Below are positions 41,562-49,171 of a DNA stretch of 64,000 nucleotides, piece by piece. Origin of the DNA: Rhodocytophaga aerolata (GTDB taxonomy: Bacteria; Bacteroidota; Bacteroidia; Cytophagales; 172606-1); contig NZ_JAUKPO010000011.1 of assembly GCF_030503435.1 (NCBI RefSeq), forward strand, positions 1 to 64,000. The letters are read 5' to 3'. The first letter of the stretch is position 1, and every line of letters starts with the position of its first letter. The notes beneath the pieces were generated by a model that saw nothing but the letters and a program-made list of their open reading frames with translations, ran no database searches and was not told the DNA's origin. Made by a program: the position numbers and the translations under genes.

Positions 41562-42740
41562 ATGTCTATGTGGTCTATCGAAGAAAAGTTGGCACTCAGG
41601 TTACAGGAAAGAGTTTCGCAAAATAACCTGCGGGAATTACCCATAGTACAGAAAAAAATAGACTTTTGCTCCAATGATTATTTAGGTCTGGCCAGTAATG
41701 CTGCCCTTGCCCAACAGATTCAACAAACGTATGCACAGTTGCCTTTTCTACAGAATGGTTCTACTGGTTCCAGGCTCATCTCTGGCAATAGTCTGTATGC
41801 TATGGAATTAGAAGAAGCACTAGCCACTACATTCCAGGCAGAAAAAGCCCTACTCTTTAACTCCGGCTACAGTGCTAATACGGCTATTCTTTCGGCTATT
41901 CCCCAAAAAGGGGATACCATAGTTTATGATGAATATATCCATGCCAGCCTGAAAGAAGGTGCCAGGTTAAGTTTTGCCTCCAGGTACCCGTTCCGGCATA
42001 ATGACCTGGAAGATCTGGAAAAGAAACTAGGCAAAGCCACCGGAGAAAAATTTGTGGTAGCCGAGTCTGTCTATTCGATGGATGGAGACGTTGCGCCACT
42101 GGAAGAAATCTTACGGATTTGCCGGAAATACAATGCCCATCTGATCTGGGATGAAGCCCATAGCACAGGTGTATGGGGAGAAAATGGCAATGGGATTGCC
42201 TGTACGCAACAGCTACAAAATCAGATTTTTGCCAGAATTTATACCTTTGGAAAAGCTATGGGGGTACATGGTGCTTGTATTGCCGGCTCTGCGGTACTGA
42301 TAGATTACCTGGTAAATTTCGCCCGGCCTTTCATTTACACCACTGCCCTGCCACTTCACAGCCTGGTTTCTATTCGGGAAGCATTTAAGTTTTTACAGGC
42401 AAATACCTATTTGCAACATACCTTATATACCCGTATTGCTGCATTTGCAGCCGAGTTGATGAAGTATCCTAGTCTGCAAACACGTTGGATTAAAAGTGAA
42501 AGTGCCATACAGGCCATTAAGATCGGAGGAAATGCCTTGACTAAAACTATTGCCTCCCAGCTGCAAACCGCTGATTACGATGTGCGCGCAATTTTATCTC
42601 CTACGGTAAAAGAAGGAGAAGAACGTTTACGGATTTGCCTGCATGTGTATAACACGGAAGAAGAGATTAGAAATTTGGTAGAATACCTAACGCATGTATT
42701 CATGCAAACTACGGCCGGTTTTGCTGCATCAAGCGGATGA
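41562..42740 (+). CDS. bioF: 8-amino-7-oxononanoate synthase
   Basis: 392 aa from the ATG at 41562 (MSMWSIEEK); a TTG at 41538 is less likely. Condenses pimeloyl-ACP or -CoA with alanine to make KAPA, the first ring-forming step to biotin, with PLP. Evidence is the DFCSNDYLGLA start, NGSTGSRLISGN, DEAHSTGVWGENG and the PLP-lysine segment TFGKAMGVHGACIAG. Length and domain order are standard. First gene of a bioF-bioD-bioA run; a TATTTTTG word 22 bp ahead (41533-41540) matches the -7 consensus but lacks a -33 partner at the right distance. Confidence 0.93.
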   Translation: MSMWSIEEKLALRLQERVSQNNLRELPIVQKKIDFCSNDYLGLASNAALAQQIQQTYAQLPFLQNGSTGSRLISGNSLYAMELEEALATTFQAEKALLFNSGYSANTAILSAIPQKGDTIVYDEYIHASLKEGARLSFASRYPFRHNDLEDLEKKLGKATGEKFVVAESVYSMDGDVAPLEEILRICRKYNAHLIWDEAHSTGVWGENGNGIACTQQLQNQIFARIYTFGKAMGVHGACIAGSAVLIDYLVNFARPFIYTTALPLHSLVSIREAFKFLQANTYLQHTLYTRIAAFAAELMKYPSLQTRWIKSESAIQAIKIGGNALTKTIASQLQTADYDVRAILSPTVKEGEERLRICLHVYNTEEEIRNLVEYLTHVFMQTTAGFAASSG

Positions 42741-42861
42741 ATGCTTTTGTAGACCTACAACACAACCAATCATTTTCATGGAAGCCGTTAAATCGTTTTG
42801 GTTTTGAGTATATTCCTACTATAATTTAAACCGCCACGCCCACGCCTAAATCACCTCTCCC

Positions 42862-43497
42862 ATGCCTGAAAGATACTTTATTACAGCCATCCACACCGAT
42901 AGTGGTAAAACACTGGTAAGCACCATATTTGCCCAGGCCCTGCATGCCGATTATTGGAAACCCATACAAGCCGGGTATCCCAGAGATACAGATACTGTTA
43001 TGCCGTTTTTACAAAACAAAAAATCCCGGACACATAAAGAGGCTTATCTGTTGCAGGCTCCTATGTCGCCTCACGCCGCTGCCCGGCTGGAACACGTGGA
43101 AATACACCCTGCAACTATACTCATGCCTGAAACGGACAACACGCTAATTGTAGAAGGAGCCGGAGGCATACTGGCGCCTATCAGTGATGAATATTTTGTG
43201 ATAGACATTGCTAAAAAGTTTGATCTGGAAGTAATTCTGGTCTGCAATATTTACCTGGGCAGTATCAATCATTCTATGCTCACCATTAATGAACTGAAAC
43301 GCCGCAAACTAAAAGTGAAGGGTATTGTTTTTAATGGACCAGAAAACCTGGAAACGGAGCAATTTATTCTGAAACATTCTGGCTATCCCTGTTTGCTGCG
43401 AATTAAGCCCGAGAAAAAAATCACCCAGGAAATCATCAACCGTTATGCAATTGAACTACTGGCTAATCTGAATCTGCCATCAGAAAAGCAGGGATAA
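42862..43497 (+). CDS. bioD: Dethiobiotin synthetase
   Basis: 211 aa. ATP-dependent ring closure of DAPA with CO2. The P-loop-like start YFITAIHTDSGKTLVSTIF replaces the usual GTDTEVGKT; the WKPIQAGYP (30s), EGAGGILAPI and LKVKGIVFNGP segments are the expected substrate and nucleotide sites. Order after bioF with a 121-bp gap and 35 bp before bioA is consistent with one operon. The variant P-loop is seen in other Bacteroidota BioD. Confidence 0.92.
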   Translation: MPERYFITAIHTDSGKTLVSTIFAQALHADYWKPIQAGYPRDTDTVMPFLQNKKSRTHKEAYLLQAPMSPHAAARLEHVEIHPATILMPETDNTLIVEGAGGILAPISDEYFVIDIAKKFDLEVILVCNIYLGSINHSMLTINELKRRKLKVKGIVFNGPENLETEQFILKHSGYPCLLRIKPEKKITQEIINRYAIELLANLNLPSEKQG

Positions 43498-43532
43498 AAC
43501 TTTAATTGAACTTATAAAAGTTGTTATATAAA

Positions 43533-44837
43533 ATGCCTTTTAACGAAACTACTGCTGAAAATCTATCATCTTTACATACCAGAGACCTGCAATCTGTCTG
43601 GCATCCGTTTACTCCCCTGCACGATAATACCAAAGTACTTCCTTTGTCTGGAGCCAAAGGCGTGTATTTGCATACTACAGATGGCCGCAAAATTCTGGAT
43701 GCTATTTCTTCGTGGTGGGTTAATTTGCATGGGCATAGCCATGAGTACATTGCCAAGGCCATATATAAGCAGGCATTCACTCTGGAACATGTGATATTTG
43801 CCGGCTTTACCCATGAGCCTGCTGTACGATTGGCAGAACGGCTGTTAGAGATACTTCCTGCTAACCAGGATAAAGTATTTTATTCCGATAATGGCAGCAC
43901 GGCGGTAGAAGTAGCCCTGAAAATGGCTTTCCAATACTGGCACAACCAGGGCATTTCAAAAAAGAAAGTTATTGCCATGGACGGGTCTTACCATGGCGAT
44001 ACATTTGGAGCTATGTCAGTAGGCGACCGGAGTATGTTTATTACACCTTTTGTACCTTATTTATTTGATGTTGAGTTTATCCCTTTTCCTGGAAAGGAGA
44101 CTAGTCATTCTGTTATTCACACATTCACTCAATTGGCAAGTTCAGGTGAAGTTGCGGCATTTATCTATGAACCCCTTATACAAGGTGCGGCCGGTATGCG
44201 AATGTATCCGCCGGAAGTCTTAAACCCATTACTGACTATTGCCAAAGAACATCAGATTATATGTATTGCCGATGAAGTAATGACCGGTTTTGGGCGCACA
44301 GGAAAATTATTTACTTCCCAATACTGTGCTGTTCAGCCAGATATTATGTGTTTATCGAAAGGCTTAACTGGCGGCACCATGGCTTTGGGCGTTACTACCT
44401 GTACAGCAGAAGTGATGCGGCCCTACCGCTCGGATGATTTAATGAAAACCTTCTTTCATGGCCATTCTTTTACAGCAAACCCCATTGCTTGTGCCGCTGC
44501 CAATGCCAGTCTGGATCTGCTCATGACTGAGGAATGCCAACAGAATATCAGGCGTATTACCGGAAAACACCTTGCCTTTTTGAATGAGATTGCCCAACAT
44601 TCACAGGTATTGGATGCCAGAGCCATGGGTACGATACTGGCTATTGAAGTAAAAACATCAGCTGATACCTCGTATTTCAATGAAGTGCGCAACAGCCTGT
44701 ATGACTTTTTTATGGCCAGAAACATCTTGCTCCGCCCGTTAGGAAATATAGTGTATGTACTCCCCCCCTATGTTATCACAAATGATGAACTGGATATAAT
44801 TTACAAGGCCATTCTGGAGTTATTAAACAAATCATAA
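43533..44837 (+). CDS. bioA: Adenosylmethionine-8-amino-7-oxononanoate aminotransferase
   Basis: 434 aa from the ATG at 43533; an upstream TTG at 43521 is less likely. Transfers an amino group from S-adenosylmethionine to KAPA to give DAPA, with PLP. Class III aminotransferase motifs: SVWHPFTPLHD, DAISSWWVNLHGHS, FYSDNGSTAVEVALKMA, DEVMTGFGRTG and the PLP lysine in CLSKGLTGG. Length is typical. Third gene of the biotin run; bioB, bioC and bioH are not in this window. Confidence 0.94.
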   Translation: MPFNETTAENLSSLHTRDLQSVWHPFTPLHDNTKVLPLSGAKGVYLHTTDGRKILDAISSWWVNLHGHSHEYIAKAIYKQAFTLEHVIFAGFTHEPAVRLAERLLEILPANQDKVFYSDNGSTAVEVALKMAFQYWHNQGISKKKVIAMDGSYHGDTFGAMSVGDRSMFITPFVPYLFDVEFIPFPGKETSHSVIHTFTQLASSGEVAAFIYEPLIQGAAGMRMYPPEVLNPLLTIAKEHQIICIADEVMTGFGRTGKLFTSQYCAVQPDIMCLSKGLTGGTMALGVTTCTAEVMRPYRSDDLMKTFFHGHSFTANPIACAAANASLDLLMTEECQQNIRRITGKHLAFLNEIAQHSQVLDARAMGTILAIEVKTSADTSYFNEVRNSLYDFFMARNILLRPLGNIVYVLPPYVITNDELDIIYKAILELLNKS

Positions 44838-44887
44838 ATAGCTTTACAACAGATAACCTTCCCTCTTACTGATAAACCTTTGCCTAC

Positions 44888-45955
44888 GTGCTGATTAAAT
44901 TTTCAATAAAATTTCTGCTACTAAATCTTCTTCTTCCAGGCTCTTATTGGGTAAGTGCTCAACAAAGCTCCTATCCTTTTCCAACGGCTACCAATGAACA
45001 GGTTATCTTTCTTAAAAAAGACAATGATACACATACCGCTTTTCTGGTACAGTATGATACCAAAGCGAAACTGGCAAAGTTGAAAGCTGTACAATATAAT
45101 CAAGCTACCAAGAAGCAGACGGCTGCTGTTACTATTGATTCAGTGAAGATTGGTAATTGGCAAAATAACGCTGACAAGGGATTAGTCAGGCAAAGCTTTG
45201 CAAATGCGGTAATGTCCGGAAAACCACAGAACGAGCAAATTCCGCTGGAATACCAGTATCAGGTTTCTAGTTCGCCAGATAATAAAACGGTACTGGGCTA
45301 CCGCTACGACTACAGTCAGCCTACTTTATATATTCAGACGATCTTACTCGACTCCAATTTGCAGAAACAAACCTCTGTACAATTACCAGTTGACGAAGGA
45401 TTAATCAATCATCAGGTATTTATAAACAACCGCAAAGATATTTTTCTGCTTCATACAGATAATCAGGATGGAATATACCTGATCCGTTACGAGCCAGATA
45501 CCGAAAATAGTACCTTGTTAGAAGTAGCTGCCAGCAGTAGCAACCGGCATTCGTTTTTGCCTTATGTTGTTAGTAATGATATCATATATATTGCCAATGT
45601 TACTGAGCAAAAGGATAACTTATCGGGGGTAATGTATACCAGATTCAATTTTGCCACTGGACGGGTGGAAGAAGTACAATATTATGCACTCTCCAAAGAC
45701 ATGCAAGATAAGCTCAATGCATCGTCCATTAAAGGCAGGTACCATTTAGTGAATTTCACGGTTACTCCCCAAAACCACTTTTTACTGGAGCTCCAAAAGA
45801 AGAACATCGAGGCTACCGGGTATGTGTACAATCCTTATGCGGTAAATGATCTTTTGCAATGGCGGCCCCGCAAATCGTTGGTTACGGAAGGTGAAAAATT
45901 CCTGTTTGAATTTGATTCCACCGGAAAACTGGTATCAGAAAAATTTAACCCATAA
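44888..45955 (+). CDS. Exported protein of unknown function
   Basis: 355 aa from a GTG at 44888, the only start that gives a signal peptide (hydrophobic 6-22, ending WVSAQQ). The mature protein is beta-rich with repeated charged turns, such as LIRYEPDTENSTLLEVAA and MYTRFNFATGRVEEVQY, and could be a propeller-like or repeat-rich domain; the VSSSPDNKTVLGYRYDYSQ segment recalls WD/PD40-type blades. No catalytic motif is visible. It lies 50 bp past bioA and 270 bp before nuoH on the same strand, but shares no theme with either. I do not recognise it. Confidence 0.6.
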   Translation: MLIKFSIKFLLLNLLLPGSYWVSAQQSSYPFPTATNEQVIFLKKDNDTHTAFLVQYDTKAKLAKLKAVQYNQATKKQTAAVTIDSVKIGNWQNNADKGLVRQSFANAVMSGKPQNEQIPLEYQYQVSSSPDNKTVLGYRYDYSQPTLYIQTILLDSNLQKQTSVQLPVDEGLINHQVFINNRKDIFLLHTDNQDGIYLIRYEPDTENSTLLEVAASSSNRHSFLPYVVSNDIIYIANVTEQKDNLSGVMYTRFNFATGRVEEVQYYALSKDMQDKLNASSIKGRYHLVNFTVTPQNHFLLELQKKNIEATGYVYNPYAVNDLLQWRPRKSLVTEGEKFLFEFDSTGKLVSEKFNP

Positions 45956-46228
45956 CTTAGCAGGCGTTGAATGTATATGTGAAGGTAATATATAATTATT
46001 TTACAGGGATCTGAAGAGAAAAGCACCCTTCTTTCTCAAGCTCAACCTCTCACAATATGACAACAGCTTCTACAAAAGACGCCTTATACAATCTTTGGTA
46101 TGAGGAGCTGGTTTGTGCGGATTGTATACAGCGGTGTTGTAGAAGCGGGGCCCGTCCGGCCCTGGAGGACAAAAGCTTTCGCTAAGGTCTATGGCTCATA
46201 TGATAAGATACAGTCTTTCTACAATATA
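45956..46228 (+). other. Odd leader before nuoH with two small open frames
   Basis: This gap includes a 42-codon frame at 46057-46185 that starts with ATG (MTTASTKDALYNLW) and has a Cys-rich middle (CADCIQRCC), and a 12-codon frame at 46191-46229 whose stop overlaps the nuoH ATG as TAATG. A GC-rich patch around 46145-46165 can fold into GGGCC / GGCCC with a CGTCC loop, unlike the AT-rich neighbourhood. A third frame is open from an ATG at 46100 straight into nuoH. It could be a leader-peptide region, a decayed gene end or a longer NuoH N-terminus. Nothing decides this from sequence alone. Confidence 0.4.
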
Positions 46229-47335
46229 ATGTTTGCGTTCCTGTTTTTTCTGGCTTTTATTTTAGGTTATGTGGTGTTTGCTGTGTATGCAGAACGCAAA
46301 GTATCGGCCTTTATCCAGGACCGCCTCGGCCCTATGGAAGTTGGCTATTATGGCCTTATCCAAACCATAGCTGATCTAATAAAACTCCTTCAGAAAGAAG
46401 ATATTGTTCCAGAAAATGCCGATAAACGGCTGTTTATGGCAGCCCCTGTATTGATTTTTACCGCTGTTTTTGCAGGCTTTGCCGTATTGCCGCTTACTCC
46501 TGATGTAATTGGCTCAGGTGCCAATGTAGGTGTATTTTACCTGCTGACTATCATTACCCTAGATATTATCGGACTGCTGATTGCCGGCTGGAGCTCCAAC
46601 AATAAATATTCATTACTGGGAGCTATGCGTTCAGTAGCCCAGATTATTTCCTATGAAGTACCTTTAGGATTGATAGTACTTTGTGTAGTGATGCTCTGCC
46701 AGACCCTGGATTTACAGGCCATCAGTTATCAGCAGGGAATCTGGATAAATCAATATGCTGGCAACGGCCTGAATTATGCACAGGAAGTAAATTATTTGTT
46801 TGGCATTTCCAATATTGACGTAACCCAGGTAGGCGGTTTTCTCACCTGGAATGTTTTTCGTATGCCGTTGTTTTTTATTGCTTATATTATCTTTTTCATT
46901 GCCACCTTAGCCGAAAGTAACCGGGCTCCTTTTGATATACCAGAAGCAGAATCGGAACTGATTGGCGGCTTTCATACAGAGTATTCCGGATTCCGCTTTG
47001 CCATTTTGTTTCTTGCTGAATATGCCATGATGCTGCTGGTAAGCTTGTTAGGCGTAGTTTTATTTCTGGGCAGCTGGAACACACCCTTGCCTAATGTTGG
47101 TTCTATAAAACTAGCCGAGTGGACAAGCGGTGTACCCGGAACGGTATATGGAAATCTCATGGGGGCTTTCTGGCTTTTGAGTAAAGCAATGGCTATCATT
47201 TTTGTGCAGATGTGGGTCCGGTGGACCTATCCACGCTTACGGGTAGATCAACTGATGTACCTCTGCTGGAAAGTACTAACGCCTGCTTCCTTAGTTTTGC
47301 TCGTATTAACAGGCATCTGGCGGTTGTGGATGTGA
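46229..47335 (+). CDS. nuoH: NADH-quinone oxidoreductase subunit H
   Basis: About 368 aa from the ATG at 46229; the frame is open to an ATG at 46100, which would add 43 polar residues not typical of NuoH. NuoH is the membrane subunit that contacts the quinone site. Evidence: first helix ending VVFAVYAERKVSAFIQDRLGP, MRSVAQIISYEVPLGL, the RAPFDIPEAESELIGGFHTEYSG signature and eight or so helices. The next genes run in canonical order nuoI to nuoN. nuoA-G are missing upstream. The start is the main uncertainty. Confidence 0.93.
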   Translation: MFAFLFFLAFILGYVVFAVYAERKVSAFIQDRLGPMEVGYYGLIQTIADLIKLLQKEDIVPENADKRLFMAAPVLIFTAVFAGFAVLPLTPDVIGSGANVGVFYLLTIITLDIIGLLIAGWSSNNKYSLLGAMRSVAQIISYEVPLGLIVLCVVMLCQTLDLQAISYQQGIWINQYAGNGLNYAQEVNYLFGISNIDVTQVGGFLTWNVFRMPLFFIAYIIFFIATLAESNRAPFDIPEAESELIGGFHTEYSGFRFAILFLAEYAMMLLVSLLGVVLFLGSWNTPLPNVGSIKLAEWTSGVPGTVYGNLMGAFWLLSKAMAIIFVQMWVRWTYPRLRVDQLMYLCWKVLTPASLVLLVLTGIWRLWM

Positions 47336-47399
47336 ACTTCTTACACCATAGATTTGTAGCATAAAAATAGTTTGTAAAAAGCATAAATTGATTCAGTAG

Positions 47400-48119
47400 A
47401 TGGATAAAGGGGCTAATAACTCATACTTTGGGAATTTGAAAGAAGGCGTAAAATCTTCCCTGCAAGGGTTGAAACTTTCGCTACAGCATATTTTTGAGGC
47501 CAGAGACAGCCGCACACCCATTGGCGTAGCGGACGAAAATTACTTTGAGCAGGAAACTGGTATTGTTACCTTACAATATCCCTATGAAGCCATTCCAGTG
47601 CCCGACAATGGCCGTTACCGGCTGCATAATGAGATGGAAGATTGTATTGTGTGTGACAAATGTGCGGAAGTTTGTCCGGTAAATTGTATCGAAATAGAGG
47701 CTGTAAAATCCACCGAAGAAATCCGTAAAACCTCTGATGGCCACTCGGTCCGGTTATATGCCGCCAAGTTCGACATTGACATGGCCAAATGCTGCTTTTG
47801 TGGCTTGTGCACCACCGTCTGCCCAACCGAATGCCTCACCATGACTAAAGCATACGACTTCAGTGAATTTGATGTAGACAACATGAACTACCATTTCTCT
47901 GACCTGTCGCCTGAACAAGCCAAGGAAAAGCAGCAATTGTATGAGGAACAACAGGCTGCCAAAATTGCCGCTAAACTAGCAGCCAAAGCAGAAGTAGTTC
48001 AAGAAACTCCTCCTGCCCCAATCAGTGAAACGCCTGCTGCTCCTGCGCCGGCAAAGCCTGTGGTAAAAAGACCAGTGATGCGGCCAGTAATCAAAAAACC
48101 TGATGCTTCCGCGGAATGA
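47400..48119 (+). CDS. nuoI: NADH-quinone oxidoreductase subunit I with Ala/Pro-rich tail
   Basis: 239 aa. Carries the two 4Fe-4S clusters (N6a/b): CxxCxxCxxxCP with C82, C85, C88, C92 and C131, C134, C137, C141. Residues up to about 170 match the usual 160-180-residue protein. About 171-239 are an extra tail: first Gln/Glu/Lys-rich and probably helical (EKQQLYEEQQAAKIAAKLAA), then Pro/Ala/Val-rich (APAPAKPVVKRPVMRPVIKK). The stop overlaps the nuoJ start by 4 bp. The tail is unusual but is the sort of extension some Bacteroidota NuoI proteins have. Confidence 0.95.
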   Translation: MDKGANNSYFGNLKEGVKSSLQGLKLSLQHIFEARDSRTPIGVADENYFEQETGIVTLQYPYEAIPVPDNGRYRLHNEMEDCIVCDKCAEVCPVNCIEIEAVKSTEEIRKTSDGHSVRLYAAKFDIDMAKCCFCGLCTTVCPTECLTMTKAYDFSEFDVDNMNYHFSDLSPEQAKEKQQLYEEQQAAKIAAKLAAKAEVVQETPPAPISETPAAPAPAKPVVKRPVMRPVIKKPDASAE

Positions 48120-48634
48120 GTGTTACAGAAATTATTTTTTATGCGTTTGCTGCCTTAACCATAGCTGGTGCTTTAGGTATTGTATTGACGAAAAATATCC
48201 TGTATGCTGCTTTCTCCCTGCTGCTTACTTTCTTGGGAGTAGCCGCCTTGTACGTTGTGGCCGGTGCCGATTTACTGGCCGTGGTGCAAATTATGATCTA
48301 TGTGGGCGGTGTGCTGGTGCTAATGATTTTTGGCGTAATGCTTACCAGTAAAACCACGGATAAATACCTGCCCTCTCCTAGCCACAACCGCATAGCCGGT
48401 GCATTAGCCGGTTTAGCCTTGTTTGGGTTATTTTTTACAGCAATTCTAAAAGCCAGTTTCTCTACCCTTCCCTGGATTACGCAAGCAGAACAACACTCCC
48501 GAACAGTAAGTGAATCTACTATAGCAGGCATAGGAATAAACTTGATGACCGATTTTGTACTTCCTTTTGAAATAGCCGGAATTCTGCTAATGGTAGCCTT
48601 GATAGGTGCAGCCTATATTGCGGGTAGGAAGTAG
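48116..48634 (+). CDS. nuoJ: NADH-quinone oxidoreductase subunit J
   Basis: 172 aa. Five membrane helices. The first two and the conserved ILYAAFSLLLTFLGVAALYV and VQIMIYVGGVLVLMIFGVML segments identify the subunit; helix 3 with its pi-bulge region is around 55-75. The final helix (LPFEIAGILLMVALIGAAYIAG) is canonical. Its ATG overlaps the nuoI stop. A 167-bp repeat-rich gap separates it from nuoK, unusually long for this operon. Confidence 0.95.
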   Translation: MSVTEIIFYAFAALTIAGALGIVLTKNILYAAFSLLLTFLGVAALYVVAGADLLAVVQIMIYVGGVLVLMIFGVMLTSKTTDKYLPSPSHNRIAGALAGLALFGLFFTAILKASFSTLPWITQAEQHSRTVSESTIAGIGINLMTDFVLPFEIAGILLMVALIGAAYIAGRK

Positions 48635-48797
48635 ATGTGCAGGTTAGTAGATGTGCAAATGTGCTGATACAACAGTTAGCTTATTGTACATGTAGTCTCT
48701 ATTTTTAAAGCTTGATTAAAAAAATTGAATCAAGGGCCATATCATACTTTGATACCATTACATTTGCACATTAGCATATTAATTTATTAGCATATTA
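48630..48797. repeat. Repeat-rich gap between nuoJ and nuoK
   Basis: AGTAGATGTGCA occurs at 48630-48641 and 48646-48657. ATGTGCAAATGT (48651-48662) is the exact reverse complement of ACATTTGCACAT (48760-48771). TTAGCATATTA occurs at 48771-48781 and 48787-48797. The words are variants of one theme, GTGCA / TTAGCA. The pattern resembles the small degenerate intergenic repeats found in many Bacteroidota and cyanobacteria. A related TTATTAGCACAT lies ahead of recN near 61748. No gene or promoter is evident. Confidence 0.6.
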
Positions 48798-48801
48798 CCC
48801 C

Positions 48802-49110
48802 ATGTTCTCTCTTGAACACTTTTTAGTTGTAGGCGCGGCACTGTTTTGTATAGGTGTGGTGATTATTATTACCAAGCGGAATGCCATTGTGGTGTTGATG
48901 GGTATAGAACTGATACTGAATGCCGCCAATATTAACTTGGTAGCCTTTAGCCGCTATGATGCTAATGTATTGCAAGGACAGATGTTTGCCTTGTTTGTTA
49001 TCGTAGTGGCAGCCGCAGAGGCAGCCGTAGCCCTGGCGATTGTGCTGAGGGTATATCAATATTACCAAACCGTACATTTGGATAAACTCGATGAGTTAAA
49101 AGAAAAATAA
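48802..49110 (+). CDS. nuoK: NADH-quinone oxidoreductase subunit K
   Basis: 102 aa, three membrane helices. The conserved Glu residues lie in GIELILNAANINLVAF (helix 2) and in VVAAAEAAVALAIVL (helix 3), the antiporter-like proton path. Size is standard. Start at the ATG 48802 follows the repeat-rich gap. Confidence 0.96.
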   Translation: MFSLEHFLVVGAALFCIGVVIIITKRNAIVVLMGIELILNAANINLVAFSRYDANVLQGQMFALFVIVVAAAEAAVALAIVLRVYQYYQTVHLDKLDELKEK

Positions 49111-49171
49111 CTCATCCGTTATAAATATTCTTTCAGAATGTTAATCTTTGCAGCCTAATCAAAGAATTCTC

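Noticed and set aside
49138-49150. Promoter-like TAATCTTTG between nuoK and nuoL
   Set aside because: The spacing inside the motif is one base too long for TAnnTTTG, there is no -33 element, and it lies inside a continuous operon.
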